A stretch of DNA of 64,000 nt from Eutreptiella sp. 'Long Island Sound 2002' (lineage: Eukaryota > Euglenozoa > Euglenophyceae > Eutreptiales > Eutreptiaceae), in NCBI GenBank assembly GCA_964036045.1, contig OZ038380.1:65022591-65086590 (forward strand), in the 5' to 3' direction. Below the pieces are notes generated by a model. That model had not been told where the DNA came from, ran no database searches, and saw nothing but the letters and a program-made list of their open reading frames with translations. Numbering within the stretch: position 1 is the first letter of the stretch; each line of letters begins with the position of its first letter. Below, in pieces: positions 40,286 to 53,500 of the stretch. A program made the translations under genes and the position numbers.

Positions 40286-41758
40286 TCAACACCCTGGGCT
40301 CTCCCCTGATGCAGTTTGAGCGCTTGTGTGGTCGACGGATCGTCCCTCACTTGCTTGCTCTCTTCCATCTTCCGGTGACCTGCCATCTGAGTGGCCATAT
40401 ACCCCCCCCTGCTGAATCCAGAGGAGGATGGCCCCTCTCTTTCACTTCTATTCGTCACTCCCCGCCTGCTGAATCCTTGGGAAACCAGGCAGGGCGACTG
40501 ACTTTCACATTTTCTGAGCTCTTAGGGCCTTGAAGCCCATACGACGTTGCGCAACGGATGCCGCTGTCATCGGCATTGCGATTTTTGGGTGTGTGGTCTG
40601 GTCCCATCGCACTTGCGGGAGCCAGACCAGTCTACGTGTGTCTGCAGACTATATATGGCCTGAACTCAGGCGTTTTCCTGTCCACCCTCCTGCATATGCC
40701 TTATCCTAACCGGGGCGTGGTTTGGTGCTCTATCCGGAGTGTGTTTACACGCCTTTTACCCCGTTTATTGCTTATTTTTCTCTTCCCCAGAATATGTGCA
40801 TCTGTATGTTAAGTGTTGTCAGCCCATCACCGAGATGTGGACTGTTTTTCCCCCAAAGGGATGCGAATCGGAATACGAGAGCGCCCTGAGTCGCCGTGTA
40901 CATGCTCTTACATAGGGTCCAGCCTGGACCACTACCTAAGTACAGATTCTTCTGTTTGAGTGCCCGTGATACCGTGTGCCCTAGTGGCTGTGATGTGCTG
41001 AGATCCTGATGGCGCCAGGCGGGAAGCCCAGTTGCCTGACTGCACTCCCAGCGGTCCGCCACTGACAGTCCCAGTGTGAGCCTACCGACTCGCAGACGCA
41101 CTTGCAGTCGGGTGCCGACCTCCGGTGTCCTGACCTCGGTCAGTCTGCCTGGGAAACTGGTGGTTTGAGGAGTCGACGCCTCCGCCCATACTGCATGGGG
41201 ACTCCCCCATGCATGGCCTTCTTGGTAATGGGGCGAGGGAAAAGACGGCCTTGATGCCCGATCCCTTAAGGAGGAGCTCGTTCGGCTGTACCACTCTGGA
41301 CTCGCGTCGTGGATATGGACATGGTGCGCCAAAGGAAGGACCCGTGGGGACTCTCCCCCAGCCTGCGTCCTTGAGAAGCCTGGGGTAGCCTGAAGGATCT
41401 TTGTGGTCGCTTTTCGACCTGTGGGACCACCTCGGTTGTCGTGTGACACCTATGTTGGCCGTGTATGCCACTGCCACTGTGGTAGTGACCGTCGCAGCCG
41501 GCACCTGGTGCGCCTGGTATGGGTTAACGGGTCCTTTGGATGCCGAACAATCGCCGCCAGGACCCGGGACTTGATACTTGATACTATACTTGCGGTTACT
41601 AACAGCAACAGCACCGTACCTGTCTTACTGTGGGATTTGGGCAGCCTAACCTGCGAATCAGCCTGAAGTGTGATGTGACACCCCCCCCCTTCAGGGGATG
41701 GTCCTGGGTACCCGCTGCCATCCTTGGGTGTTATCGAGCCCCCCCAGGGATTTGCTCT
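40286..41758 (+). other. A1 3' non-coding region
   Basis: About 1.5 kb between Pol and the polypurine tract, collinear with 62251-63712 of A2. It contains TATATATGGCC near 40650 and short C- and G-runs. I see no gene; short frames differ between the copies. Confidence 0.7.
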
Positions 41759-41769
41759 AAGGAGGGGGG
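41759..41769 (+). promoter_or_regulatory. A1 polypurine tract
   Basis: AAGGAGGGGGG directly abuts the TG of the 3' LTR. It is the plus-strand primer site of LTR elements; the identical tract is in A2 at 63713-63723. Confidence 0.88.
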
Positions 41770-44700
41770 TGAAGCGGTGCCCAGAACCTATGGCCCATAG
41801 CCCGGAGGCCTGTGAGCCGTCACACCCGTTATGGCCCACGACCCGGAGGCCTGTGAGCCGTCACACCCGTGCGGATGCCGTTGACACCGGCTGTCAGCAG
41901 GATATCCCTGTTCTCTAACCCGCGAAATCTGGAATCCGATTTCTAACCATTAAGTCGATGTGGAATTACCATAATTTTACTGTCTTAGTCGATTTGCGGT
42001 TAGAAATCGGTGAAATACCCGATTTCAACCGCGATTTCCAATTGTCGTGAAATCGCCGCAGTCGCGCCGCCTGTCGTCGCCTGTTCCGTGGACTGCATTA
42101 GATGATTCTGTGGAACGATCTTTCTTGAAGTTAAGACTGAAACAGTCTTCGAGTGATCCGCAATTTTTTCCTGGATATAACGGATCGCGTCCCAGATTTT
42201 TTCCAGAAAATCTGGGCAGCCGAAGGCGCTTTGAACCCCCAAGTGGAATAACAAGGGCTACCAGCGTTCAAGCGCCCAAGGACGAATTAACGTGCCTCAT
42301 AGGCACTGTGTATGAGGTTTTGCCCCCCATAGTCATAGGATGAGGCCAAAGGATCCCAACTCCATAGGCCCAAAGGGTTATTTATTTGGAGTGTTCTCCA
42401 AGAAGTGCGCTTTTTCACGTACTTGGCGTCCAAGTACGTGTAGAAGTATGTTGAGTTGGCATTTGCCCCAGCCTTGCTTGCCTCTACATCCGGGGCATAT
42501 CACTTGTCTTCCCCGGATAGTGCATATATGATCTCAATATATATATTGGCAATATATTTTTCGTGCATGCTAAAATTCGGCTTTCCGAAAGGAGGTCGAT
42601 TTTCGACCAAAGCACTTGCATGCGTGTTAAGGGACCAAAGTTACATTAGAATATAGGCATACTTTGATTCTAGGCCACTAGGTTGGGTGTAGAAGGCGTG
42701 GGTAGCGTTGTATGCCATATTTGGTGTCATATCGCATGCACATTTGGCGGGTGCACCATTCCGAGGCTAACTCGCCAATGGACCCCATATCGCACGAGGC
42801 CCTTCATTGTACTCCCAACCAACACTCGCAAGCCTAACCTTCGTGAAGGAACGCTTGTGGAGCGCTCCCGAAGCGATGCGTTGCGAGCAAGGTGTGTTTC
42901 TTGCAATATTCCATTTTTGCATGTGCCCACTTGGGAGGCAGCGCACGCCACCTTCCAAAGCGCCCCAAGTGGAGCACATATGTGGAATCGAAGGTCATTG
43001 GTGTGAAGTCATTGTGTTTAAAAGGATTGGTCGATAACTCAATCCAATCGGAAGATATTATAATATATTTGTGTAGCTTTCAAGGCACTTTTGCGTGTCT
43101 TTTCGCCAATTTTGCTGTTTTTTGCCCGTCATGATGTCAAGTGGCGACCGTGTATCTCAAGGTTGCCCCCAATTGACATCATGACCCAAGTATGTTATGG
43201 GGGTACATACTTCGGTGCCCAACCTGTCTTGGACCCGGTGAATAACTCCTCTTGGGCTTGGCATACCGTGGCCGTCATGTTGGCGATTTGGGACCATCCT
43301 AAATCATGGGCTCACTTGGCGACCCTGCCATTCCCAAAACCGGAGGGGTTTGGGCAACGCCCAAAAGATATGTTGGACGCATAAGACTTGATACAAATCC
43401 TATGGCACACTCCGGTCCAAGTCGGGCATGTCCCTCATTTGCCCCAACGATGAGTGTGCGCATTTTCGGCCATTTTGAGCAATTTTCCATATTTTCTGTC
43501 CGCCGTGCACCATGTTCAGCCCCCTCGTGCACGACGGACGCATGGACCAATGAACCATATATGACATGGGTGATATGTATATTGGTCCCCTTGGTTCGCA
43601 CACCACGTGGGCGAAGCGGAGCAACCTTCGTCAAGGTGCTAGCCCAAGTTGAGTGTGGACGATTTTGCCATTTTGGCAATTGTGGACCCAATTTGGATTT
43701 TCACCACGCCGAGTCGCATGGAGATTGATGAGAACCAAGAGCATGGGAGTCTTTGTTGGACTCCCGGTGGATGGCATATGGAATGGCGGATCTGATCTCC
43801 AAGCCGGCGTGGAGATATACCATTGGGGATACCCCGAGTTTTGGCTCATTTTGAGTAGCCAAAATGACCCCCTTTTGGGACCCCAATTTCACCCCCCCGG
43901 TGTGGTCAATTGGCGGCCCCATATCTCTTTGCCCACGAGGAGCCCGGACCCAATTTCAGGTTGTACACTCAGATATAGGTCCTAGGTCCTGCCTCCTATC
44001 CTGTGAGCCATTGGCCTTGCCCTGGCCGGGCGAGCCACGCGTGGGAAGGACGCCAATTTTGGTGACTTTGGCATCATGACCCCACTTGATGAGCCCGTGG
44101 TGCCCTGATGCCGGGACCTCAGAGGGAACCAGGTTGGGTGAGGGCACCAGGGAGTTCGTACGCGAAGGGCATAGGGTCAGTTGCCTCGTCCCTACCTCTG
44201 GCAGGTCCGGACGAGGGGTCAATTTTGGAGATTTTTGAGCTAATATCAGTTTGGGCTGAAACAGCCCATTTTCAGCTACCAACTCCTAAGGGATAATGGC
44301 GGGGCCATATCTCTGGCTCAGAGAGGAGTTCGGACCTGCAGTTAAGGCAGCATGAGGGGGCCACTGTCGGTTGGCCTTGAAGCACCTTGGTTCCCAGGAA
44401 CTCGCCTGTGGCTGGGCAGGACACCCCCCCTATTGGCAGGGTTTCAGGGTCCGGACTGAGTAGGGCATGGGTTGTGTTTGAGCCCCCGCCCCTGCCAGCC
44501 ACTGAGAGGGATGGACCTGGGATTGGGATACCAGTTGGGACTGAGTGTCTATTGTCCTGTGATGCCCTTACCCCAGTCCAGTCTTAACCCCATGTGTACA
44601 TATCCTGATGTGTTGCTGTACATACTTTTGTTCCCTTGTTTCAGAGTGGCAAGGATCCCGAAACGCTTTGTCACATGACACGAGCGTGATGTTGCCCCTG

Positions 44701-44783
44701 TGAGCGCAGTCGTTTGCCTGCCTGCTTGCTTGCGCGTGTCCACCGCAGCGTCCCGTGGCCAGGCCCCCCACGGGAACGCGTCA
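41770..44783 (+). repeat. A1 3' LTR
   Basis: 3,014 bp, TGAAGCGGT...GCGTCA, partner of 27558-30564. Scattered substitutions (for example several in the first 140 bp) and small indels separate the two LTRs, so A1 is not a very recent insertion. Confidence 0.93.
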
Positions 44784-44787
44784 GTAC
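44784..44787. repeat. Target-site duplication of element A1, right (GTAC)
   Basis: GTAC right after the 3' LTR, matching 27554-27557. Confidence 0.8.
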
Positions 44788-46035
44788 CGTCGGGCTCCTA
44801 AGGTCCGTAGTTGCGTGCTCTTCCCACATGGACCCAGCCGGTGCCGTATGCTTCCCGAGCATCATGGATTCGCTGAACATGGGAACAAACAGCAGCGCAC
44901 CCGGGTCAACACGCGGAAGCGCGTAAGGTGCCTCTGCAGGGCCGCCCATGGGTATCTCCATGTCGCTCCTGAGGGTCTTAACCCGCTCCACCAGCTCTGC
45001 CGTTGCTGGCCTCCTCTAGCCTTTTGAGGCGTCCCGACATGTCCTCCACCAGGTGGAAGAGGCTGTCCACCACTCGCTGCTGCTTCTGCAGGGCCATCTC
45101 CAGCTTCTCCCGGTACCGGTCCTGCTCCGCTTGCAGCTCCGCCATGTCTCTCTCCGCTTCCGACTGGTCATCCAGGATCCCCGCGATGTCCTCCTCTAGG
45201 CCGTCCTTCTGGTTGTCCAGGCGGTCGAGGTGCTGCACGATGGCGTCCATCCCCATCTTTGGGTACTTGCCGATGAGGAAGGATACATGCTCGCAGTGGC
45301 ACTCAACGTGCTTTCCACCTGATCCGGCGCGGCCCACGGTTCCCGGCGCCTCGGACTCCTCCGCCATGGGTGTGTCGCCCATGTTATCCCGCGTTGGCTC
45401 CGTGTGCCGGGCCACCGGCGCCGTTCTGGCTCTGGTAGGCCTCTCCAACGCCTCGGCGTCATGCTCCAGGCTGGGTTCAGGGGCCCTGTGCGCCCTTGTG
45501 GAAGTATGGCCATCTCCTCCGACTCCGAAGGGAAAGCGGTCCGATAGCCATCGGAATGCCCCTCTGAATCTGCAGCTGACCACAGCCTGACCGGGCTCGG
45601 ATCTGTCTCCATCGCCCTGGCTTCCGCCGCGGGTTTTGTGGACCCGCACTTCCGGTAACGCCGGGCTCTGCCGTTGCTGCCAGTCCCCTCCAACTCCTCC
45701 GCAGCGGGGCGGAGATTGCAAGCCTTGCGGCATTGCCTTTCACACTTGGAGGCCAGGTCCTCCATGTCTAGCCCATGTGCTACAAGGGCTCTCCGTCCTG
45801 AGCATCTTTGCTCTTCTCGGGCTTCCAAGTCCGGCGTCGATTCCACAGACTCCACGATCTGCACCCGGGGCGTCCTTGGGCAGTGTTCATGAGGGCCCAA
45901 GTCCGCGGTGCGGTGGTAGGGGGCAGGTACTCCTCTGCTACCATAAAGAAGGTCCCTACCAGGACCGGCCCCTGCTGTACCCCTTCCACCATTTCTTGTC
46001 ACTCCTATGGTCTTGCTTCTCACCAGGTTCTGCAT
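44788..46035 (-). pseudogene. Element B Gag N-terminal part (decayed, frameshifted)
   Basis: Minus-strand Gag start of element B. One frame from 46035 gives ESVESTPDLEAREE and LASKCERQCRKACNLRP, which matches ARACERACGVPCNLRV in A. Near 45470 the convincing frame changes to one with a coiled coil (QHLDRLDNQKDGLEED, AELQAEQDRYREKLEMALQ, DSLFHLVEDMSGRLKRLEE). Near 44990 it changes again to a frame running into the A1 insertion point and on to 27557. Two indels are therefore likely. The exact start codon is uncertain. Confidence 0.68.
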
Positions 46036-47268
46036 GATCTTGCCCTATCCTGCACAATTTCCCACAGAAAATAGTAAAATATGGCTCCTTCACACAAATC
46101 CTGATCCCTTGCAGTAACCAACTCCCAAGTACAATAGCTCCAATCCAAATAATCCACAATGTGGGCTTCGAAGGGCGTTTGAGGTCCCGCGTTGACACTC
46201 AACAACTCCTTTCAACACGCCGGTCGTCTCACGGTGCACACGGAGACATGGGCGCTGGGCATGTACATATAATTGCACCAATCGAATAATGGAAAAAGCC
46301 CTGAAATTGGCATATGAACACAAATCAAGCAAAATTGGGGAAAGATGGAAACACATACAATCACAGCCATAGACCCCTCATTCCCTGGACTCAAGACCTT
46401 CCCTTGACTCGCCAACATGATGCCCTGAACCAAGTCAAATGAGATGGCTAAATGCTATGTGTCAAAAGTCACTACACAAACCCCAAAAATGTGTTCACTC
46501 CCAAGCCTCTAAATCCTAGCCCAATAGGGGAGGTGGCGTGCCATGGCTCAGAATTGCACTCAGGACCATGCCCTACCCTGAAATAACTTTGGTTGGACTT
46601 GGAATCGATTGGGCTTGGAGAATTGCCCCATGAAAATGACCTCACAACATGGCAAAATTAGGCAGATCACACCATAGTGCCCAAAATTCAATTATATACT
46701 CAAAAATGCATACGGCAAATATTCAAGTGCTCCATGCATGTGTCAAGTATAAAGTAATATACAAGGGTGATATGGACCAAAGGTCCATGCCCAAGAATAT
46801 CCCAACATTGGCTCCCAAACCCCTCCGGATATGCACATGCCATGCTTCACAAGTCAACTCACAAATTTGAGACCTAATTTTGTGAGGCCTCGTGTGCCAC
46901 GCCGAAGTGACCACGTGATCCGGCATATGGTGAGGTGCAACACCGAAGCATATGCCAACATACAAGCAACATACCATAGTTCACGAATCTCTAGGCACTT
47001 TACTGTTGGCCGACCAGTTGAGGACATAAAATACAAAAATGAGCATAAAATGAGGTCAAAAACATGCAAATGTTGCTAAATTCAAGATAATCACAATGGT
47101 ATAGAACTTCGCTCACCCATGGTATCAACATATGGTTCAACACACTACTGCTTGGAACCATTTGTGAACAATCCCCCTACTTGGATCCCCCAATGGACGC
47201 ATGAAGACACCTTCGAACCTCCTCTCGACATGCACCATGAAAATGGTAAAATTGGCAATGGCGCTTAT
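46036..47268 (-). other. Probable element B leader and part of its 5' LTR
   Basis: AT-rich sequence without a credible gene, upstream of B's Gag and cut at 47268 by element A2. Near 46815-46832 it contains CCCAAACCCCTCCGG, the reverse complement of a word in the A1 LTR middle (near 29122), as expected if it is an LTR in minus orientation. I could not fix LTR ends. Confidence 0.45.
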
Positions 47269-50115
47269 TGAAGCGGTACCCAGAACCTATGGCCCATGGC
47301 CCGGAGGCCTGTGAGCCGCCACACCGGTTATGGCCCATGGCCCGGAGGCCTGCGAGCCGTCACACCCGTGCGGAAGCCGTTGACACCGGCTATCCCTGTT
47401 CTCTAACCCGTGAAATCTGGAATCCGGTTTCTAACCAATAAATCGATGTAGAATTACCGTGATTTTATTGTCTTGATCGATTTTCCGTCAGAAATCGGTG
47501 AAATACCCGATTTCTACCGCGATTTCTAATTGTCGTGAAATCGCCGCCTGATGTCGCCTGTTCGCGCGCCTTCGTCGCTTCTCCGTGGCGAGTTTTGTGA
47601 TTGAATTTTCTCGAGTACCTGTGAGGTTCTAAGAGAACTTAAGGGCTGAATCTAGAGGGTATTTAATGTACTTTCATCTGGTGTGTTCACCAGAATTTTT
47701 CGCCGTTACGTTTTCGAGAAAATCAGCGCGCAAGGCTTTCCGTCGATCGTGCGAACTCATGCTTCTCAAGGACCATGAGTTCGGACGGAACCCTACACCC
47801 CCCCCCTATGTCTTTCATCCATGCCCCTTTCACGCGGGCATATCATCTTGTATAGGGAAGCGGGCAATGGCGGTGTTTTAGGCAGCCTATGGGTCTCGCA
47901 AACCCAAGTCGTTTGCGTGCGCAAACGCTAGCTTTGTGGCCTTGTGAGCATAAACGTTAATGACCGAACACAATGCTCACAAGACCAAAAACCCGAGGCC
48001 ATTTTCGTTTTTCGAGCCAACTCAACGATGGCTCCACGCAATTCAATGCGTACCAAAACTCTATTTTCAAAAGAGGGCAAGTTTTGGTCGAAAATTAGGC
48101 CAAAATGGCCAAACCCCCGATGCTCGTACTCAAAGCCTATGGGGAGTTGAGCCTCGAACCAAGGCAATATGTAAAGTAGAGACCACGAAGGACATCGTGG
48201 ATGGCTTGGTTGATTTCTACAACCTTGTCTTCTATTTTATATAATTTCGCCTTGTGAGCACGCGTGCCATATTGCCTCTTTGCACACGCGCTCATATGCA
48301 AGCACTAATGACACGAGTGGGCGGAGACAATCTAACCATAGTGTGCATGTTTGAAAGCACCTACTATGGGCCTACTCCAAAAGTGTTTACTCATATTTTT
48401 GCTCCTCAAGGTCCCAAAGATATGTTCATGCCAATATCGCCGATATATGCACTTTTTCCCATAAATAGTGTGCTTCAAGGATTGAGGTGTTAAAAATGCT
48501 TTCATTATGCTTTGAACCTCAACCCTTGTTGCCAAAGGGAAGCAAAACTTCGGTTTGCATCCATGCAAAAGCCCGAGGCTCCTTTCTCTTGCGATACGGA
48601 GATACGATATTGGGAGGGACCACTTTTGGGTGAATTTTGGCCGTTTTGCCCAAAATGGCCACAAACTCCTTCTCCCCCTGATTTCACCCCCGAGGTTGCG
48701 TGCGCCACTTGACCAAGGGTAAGGGCAATTCGGAGAGGGCACATAAACCCGCATCGAATGGGGTGTTTCCCCATGTGGCCTCTCCTCTCGATGGGAGAGT
48801 TGTGAGTCACCCAATTTGGGATATGTTGCCATTCTGCCCCATATGTGTGTCATTTTCCCTCCAAGGGGGAAAATAGCTAGAGGCGACCATGAGGGATGGC
48901 AAGTGGCATATATTGGGACCTAAGTCCCATGTGTCTATAGCAATCTTGGTTGAAAGGATCCTCGCCGTGGCCATGGAGATATGGAATCATGAGTGCGGGC
49001 CATTTGGGCCAAATTTCGCTGTTTTTGCCATTGTGTGCCATATTGGAATTACCATATCTCCATGGGGCACAGGATCTAGCCAGGAAGGAAGAGGCGATTA
49101 TTGTAGCATATGACCAAGGGTTGAACGCCACTGAGTTTCGTATTTGCTCCTCAGGCTCATCCGGAGTTATTCAACTTTTGGTGCGATCCATGATCCCCCC
49201 CTACGCACCGCATGTTGCTTTCTGCCCCGTCCGTGTGGTTATCCCCTCGGTGAACAGTAAGTAGCCAGCGTGACAGCAAGCGATAACCCAGGGCATGGGA
49301 CCAAAGGGGATATCAAGGGTTGTGAATCAAGGCTTGGCGCGTCAATGTCGCCAAGGTTTCCTACCCTGGACGGTCGCCCGAGACGGCCGATTTTGCCATT
49401 TTGGGCATCCTGACGCCACTTGGCGAACCCGTGGCGCCCTGATGCCGGAACCTCAGAGGGAACCAGGTTGGGTGAGGGCTCCAGGGAGTTCGTACTCGAA
49501 GGGCATAGGGTCAGTTGCCTCGTCCCTACCTCTGGCGGGTCCCGACGAGGGGTCAATTTTGGAGTTTTCGGAGCTAATATCAGTTTGGGCTGAAACAGCC
49601 CATTTTCAGCTACCAACTCTTAGGGGATAATGGCGGGGCCATATCTCTGGCTCAGAGGGGAGTTGGGACCTGCAGTTAAGGGAGCATAGGGAGCCATCGT
49701 CGGATGGCCTTGGAGCCCCTTGGTTTCCAGGAACTCGCCTGTGGCTGGGCGGGACACCCCCCCTATTGGCAGGGTTTCAGGGTCCGGACTGAGCAGGGCA
49801 TGGGTTGTGTTTGAGCCCCCGCCCCCACCAGCCACTGAGAGGGTCGGACCTGGGATTGGGATACAAGTTAGGATAGAGTGTCTATTGTCCTGTGATGCCC
49901 TTACCCCAGTCCAGTCTTAACCCCATGTGTACATATCCTGATGTGTTGCTGTACATACTTTCGTTCCCTTGCTGCAGAGTGGCAAGGATCCTGAAACGCT
50001 TTGTCACATGACACGAGCGTAATGATGCCCTTGTGAGCGTAGTGCTTTGCCTGCCTGCTCACCTGTGCGTGTCACCCGCAGCGTCCCGTGGCCGGCCCCC
50101 CACGGGAACGCGTCA
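47269..50115 (+). repeat. A2 5' LTR with a core unlike that of A1
   Basis: 2,847 bp, TG...CA. The first ~285 bp and the last ~690 bp (from about 49425, TGCCCTGATGCCGGAACC) match the A1 LTR, but the middle (about 47555-49420) does not align with it by eye. No gene seen in the middle. Confidence 0.9.
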
Positions 50116-50521
50116 AAAGCGTTTCACCGCCGCGGGGTTACCCATCCCTCGCGTGCCACTCGGGGCCACCAACCCCGAGCAGCGCGGCGCAGCAGCTCGC
50201 AGCTCGCAGCTCGCAGCGCAGCGCAGCAGCTCGCAGCGCAGCGCAGCGGCTCGCAGCGCCGCCCAGCGACAGCGCCGAGTTCGTCACGGAGCCCGCAGCG
50301 CCGTCCAGAGCATCGCCCTGACCGCGCCGCGACCGTGAAGGAGGTGGACAGACCAGGACTCCCTCATCAGCGAGTCCTATCGGCCGATCAGCAAGGCCGC
50401 ACACCCAGTCGCGTCAACCACCTCCACAACCACCGGCTGACCAGCACCAGCCGCACTCCCAGTCCAGTGCTGCAACACCCACCTCAACAACCACCCCAGG
50501 ACCACCCCATCGAGAGCACCG
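50116..50521 (+). other. A2 5' leader
   Basis: Starts AAAGCGTTTCACCGCCGCGG after the LTR, like A1, again with no TGG-type primer site. It has a GCAGC/CTCGCAGCGCAGC low-complexity stretch at about 50180-50260, longer than in A1. Confidence 0.6.
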
Positions 50522-53500
50522 ATGGTGAACTGGGACGGGGCTGGTAAGACCTGGCCGCAGCCCCACCCCCATGCGGCGCGCCTACTGCGTGGGTTGCTGT
50601 GGGGGCAGCAGTACCGCCACAGCAATCCCCAGTGCGAAGGCGGCATGCGCGGGAGCTTCGAGCTCCGCGATGACATGGGCGAGGACCGCCTGCGGGCAGT
50701 GGAGGAGTGGCTGCGGGCGGAAGGGTATGAGTACCGCTTCCGCCGCAAGCGCTGGAGGACCTGGACCCGCCCGGACAGGCCCGGCGAAGGGCTGCGCCCC
50801 GACGGGATCGAGGAGGACGAGACCCCCAACGAGTACCCGTCGGGCGCCTCGATCAACGTCTCCATGTGGGACATGATCGAGAAGGAGTACCCGGAGCTGG
50901 GGAACGAGCGCAGGCTGCAGGGCAGCAGCGCGTCTCCTGAGAAGGAAAAGCGTTCTGCCGGGGACAGGAGGCGGGACGAGAAGTGGCGAGAGTACCAGGA
51001 ATCCCTGGCCGCCGAAGCCGCTAAAGGCGCCAGGGGCGGAACCCCAGCCCACGGCCCCCAGCGGGCCAATGGTGGTCACCACCCCGGCCACGCCACCCTT
51101 GGCGACTTCATCCAAGTCGCCCAGCAGATCACGGCCAAGCCCCGTCCGCTGCTCCTGAGGAAGTCAGGCCCCAGCAGCGGCGTGGAGTCGGTCCACCGCG
51201 GGAGGATGCCGGCCGACCAGGCCAGCTCCAGCAGCAGCGCCGCTCCCGAGCAAAGGGACGTGGCGCGCGCCTGTGAGCGCGCCTTTGGGGTGCCCTGCAA
51301 CCTTCGGGTCGCCCGGCAACGGGCCAAGCAGCACAGCGCTACCGTGGAGGGCGCCGTCGGCATCGCCCAGGAGGAGGCTGCGGAGTGGGCGCATGGCATG
51401 GCCATCCACGCCCAGACCGTGGCGGCCATTGCGGCCGGACTCACGGCCGTAGCCGCCCATGGGGCAGCGACTGCCCGGGTCAACGGTGAGTTGGCGGCAG
51501 CCGACGAGGAAGCCCGCCTGACGCAGGAGGCCATTGCCTGCAAGGAGGCCGAGGTGAGGGCGCTGGAAGAGGCGCTTGCCCAAGAGAGGGCAAAGAAGGA
51601 GGCGGAGGAAAGGGCCCACGCCGAAGCGACGGCCAAGGCCCAGGCGGACGCCGCCGAGAAGGACGCCATGGAGGCCGCGCGACGGAAGGTCGCTGAGGGG
51701 AGGGCCAAGACGGAGGCGGAGCTGGCGGCGTTGGAAGCGGACAAGGCTTGGCTGCAGCAGGCCCGGGGAGCCGAGGCGGCTGGTGCCCGGGAGGAAGCCG
51801 AAGCGCGAGCTGCTGCAGCCACAGCCGCCGCAATGGAGGAGGCAGAGGCCAAACTCCGCCGCGAGACTCCCCCGGGAGGATCACGAGTGGAGACCCTTCG
51901 AAAGCTTTTTGAAGGGGACGCCTCCTCCAGGATGACGCTGGACGAGGCCGACACGGGCAGCAGTGGGAGCAGTGGCCCCACCGCCCACCGACGGAGGAAG
52001 GGTAAGGGGAAGACCCCCGAGAGGCCAGGGAGGCCAGCGGGCGGACACCCCCATGACAGTGACCCCTTCTTCACCGCCAGCGACGGGGATGAACGAGGCC
52101 GCCGACATCGCCAAGTGGTGGCTTGGACGGGCGGAGGAGGCGGAGACGTCCCCATGGAACCGGAAGGTGAGGGTGACGATCTCCCTCCTCCCTACCGGAG
52201 CTCGGAGTCTTCCTAGACCGAGACGCCCAGTTGGGGCGACATGGACGAGGATGACGACATGGACTTCGGCATCACGAAGAAGCGCCCATCCTCGGACCCA
52301 CCGAGGCGACCCGGCGGAGACCCACCGGGACCCCCTGGCGGAGGACCATCAGGACCCCCTGGAGGACGCCCACCAAGTGGACCCCCTGGAGGCGGACCAC
52401 CGGGCGGGGGAGGACCCCCTGGACCGGGCGGACCCGGCGAAGGCCCTCCTGGAGGACCCCCTGGGGACCCCGACGACCCACCAGGGAACGGTGACCCGGA
52501 TACCACCTGGCGGTGGACCGTCTACCTCCGCAGGAGGGTCCAGTTCCTCGAGCGCGAGGTAGACACGGGCAAGGGCGAGACGACTCGCATAGCCAGGGTC
52601 GCCGCGCGCGTGCAGAGAGAGCTGGACATCGCCAGGGGCGAGACCAAGTCGCTGAACAAGGTCATCAGCGGCCTGCAGCAGAGGCTGGACGCGCTGGAAG
52701 CCCGTGGGAGCGTCGGCAGCGACCACCCACCCCTGGAGTCTGGCTCGTCGGACGACGGCTGGGGACCCGGACCAGGTCCAGGCAGACCCCACGCCCCCGG
52801 CGGAGCCCCCAGGAGTCGCCCCAGCGCCAGTGCCCCCTCTCTCACCGCCCCCTCTCACCACAGCGCGGGCCGCCGCAACGAGCGCGTGCCGCCCGGCAGT
52901 GGCAGTGAAGATTGGCGTGATGAGTGGCTCAGTTCGGACTACCACAACCGCCGTGCTCCACCGCGGACGCCTGTACGCCCCCGACGCCCGGCACCAGCCC
53001 CGGAGCCAATCCCAATGGCTGGAGGACGTTATGGTGGACTCAGGGATGAGGTCCCCGGAGGAGACGTGGAGTGGGACGTCGGCGGAGGTGAGGACCTGGA
53101 TCTGGACCTGGAGGAGTTCATCATCAGCCCGCCGCGTGGTGTACGACGGGAGGCCGCTGAACGCAGCCGCCGGCGCCGTGATGAGGAGGCATACATGGAA
53201 GGAGTACGGCGTGATCATCTGGGTTCAGCGTACATGGAGGAACCGCGGCGTAGCCACAGGGATTCCATGGAGGAGATGGACGTGGCGGCCGTGGGAGTCC
53301 GTGGGAGAGGCCGATGGGAACCTCGGTCGACCTCGCGGCCGGCGTTCATGGTCTCTAAGGCCGCGGATGCCGCCGTGTGGGAAGACTTGAAGGACATCAA
53401 GCCCCCCATGTACGACGGCAACCCCCTCAACCTCGACCGCTTCTTGGAGAAGCTGGACGATTGGGGGGTGACCGTCACTGAGGACATGCATCCCGCTGAT

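Larger units (their letters stand above)
27558..44783 (+). mobile_element. Element A1: Ty3/gypsy chromovirus, complete structure with mutated genes
   Basis: 17.2 kb with two LTRs of 3.0 kb starting TGAAGCGGT and ending GCGTCA, a 4-bp duplication (GTAC), a polypurine tract before the 3' LTR and a plus-strand Gag-Pol in the order Gag, protease, Dam-like domain, RT, RNase H, integrase, chromodomain. Compared with A2 (47269 onward) the coding region is nearly collinear but carries many nonsense substitutions and at least two single-base deletions, so it is inactive by its own proteins. It is inserted into the gag of the minus-strand element B. Confidence 0.93.
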
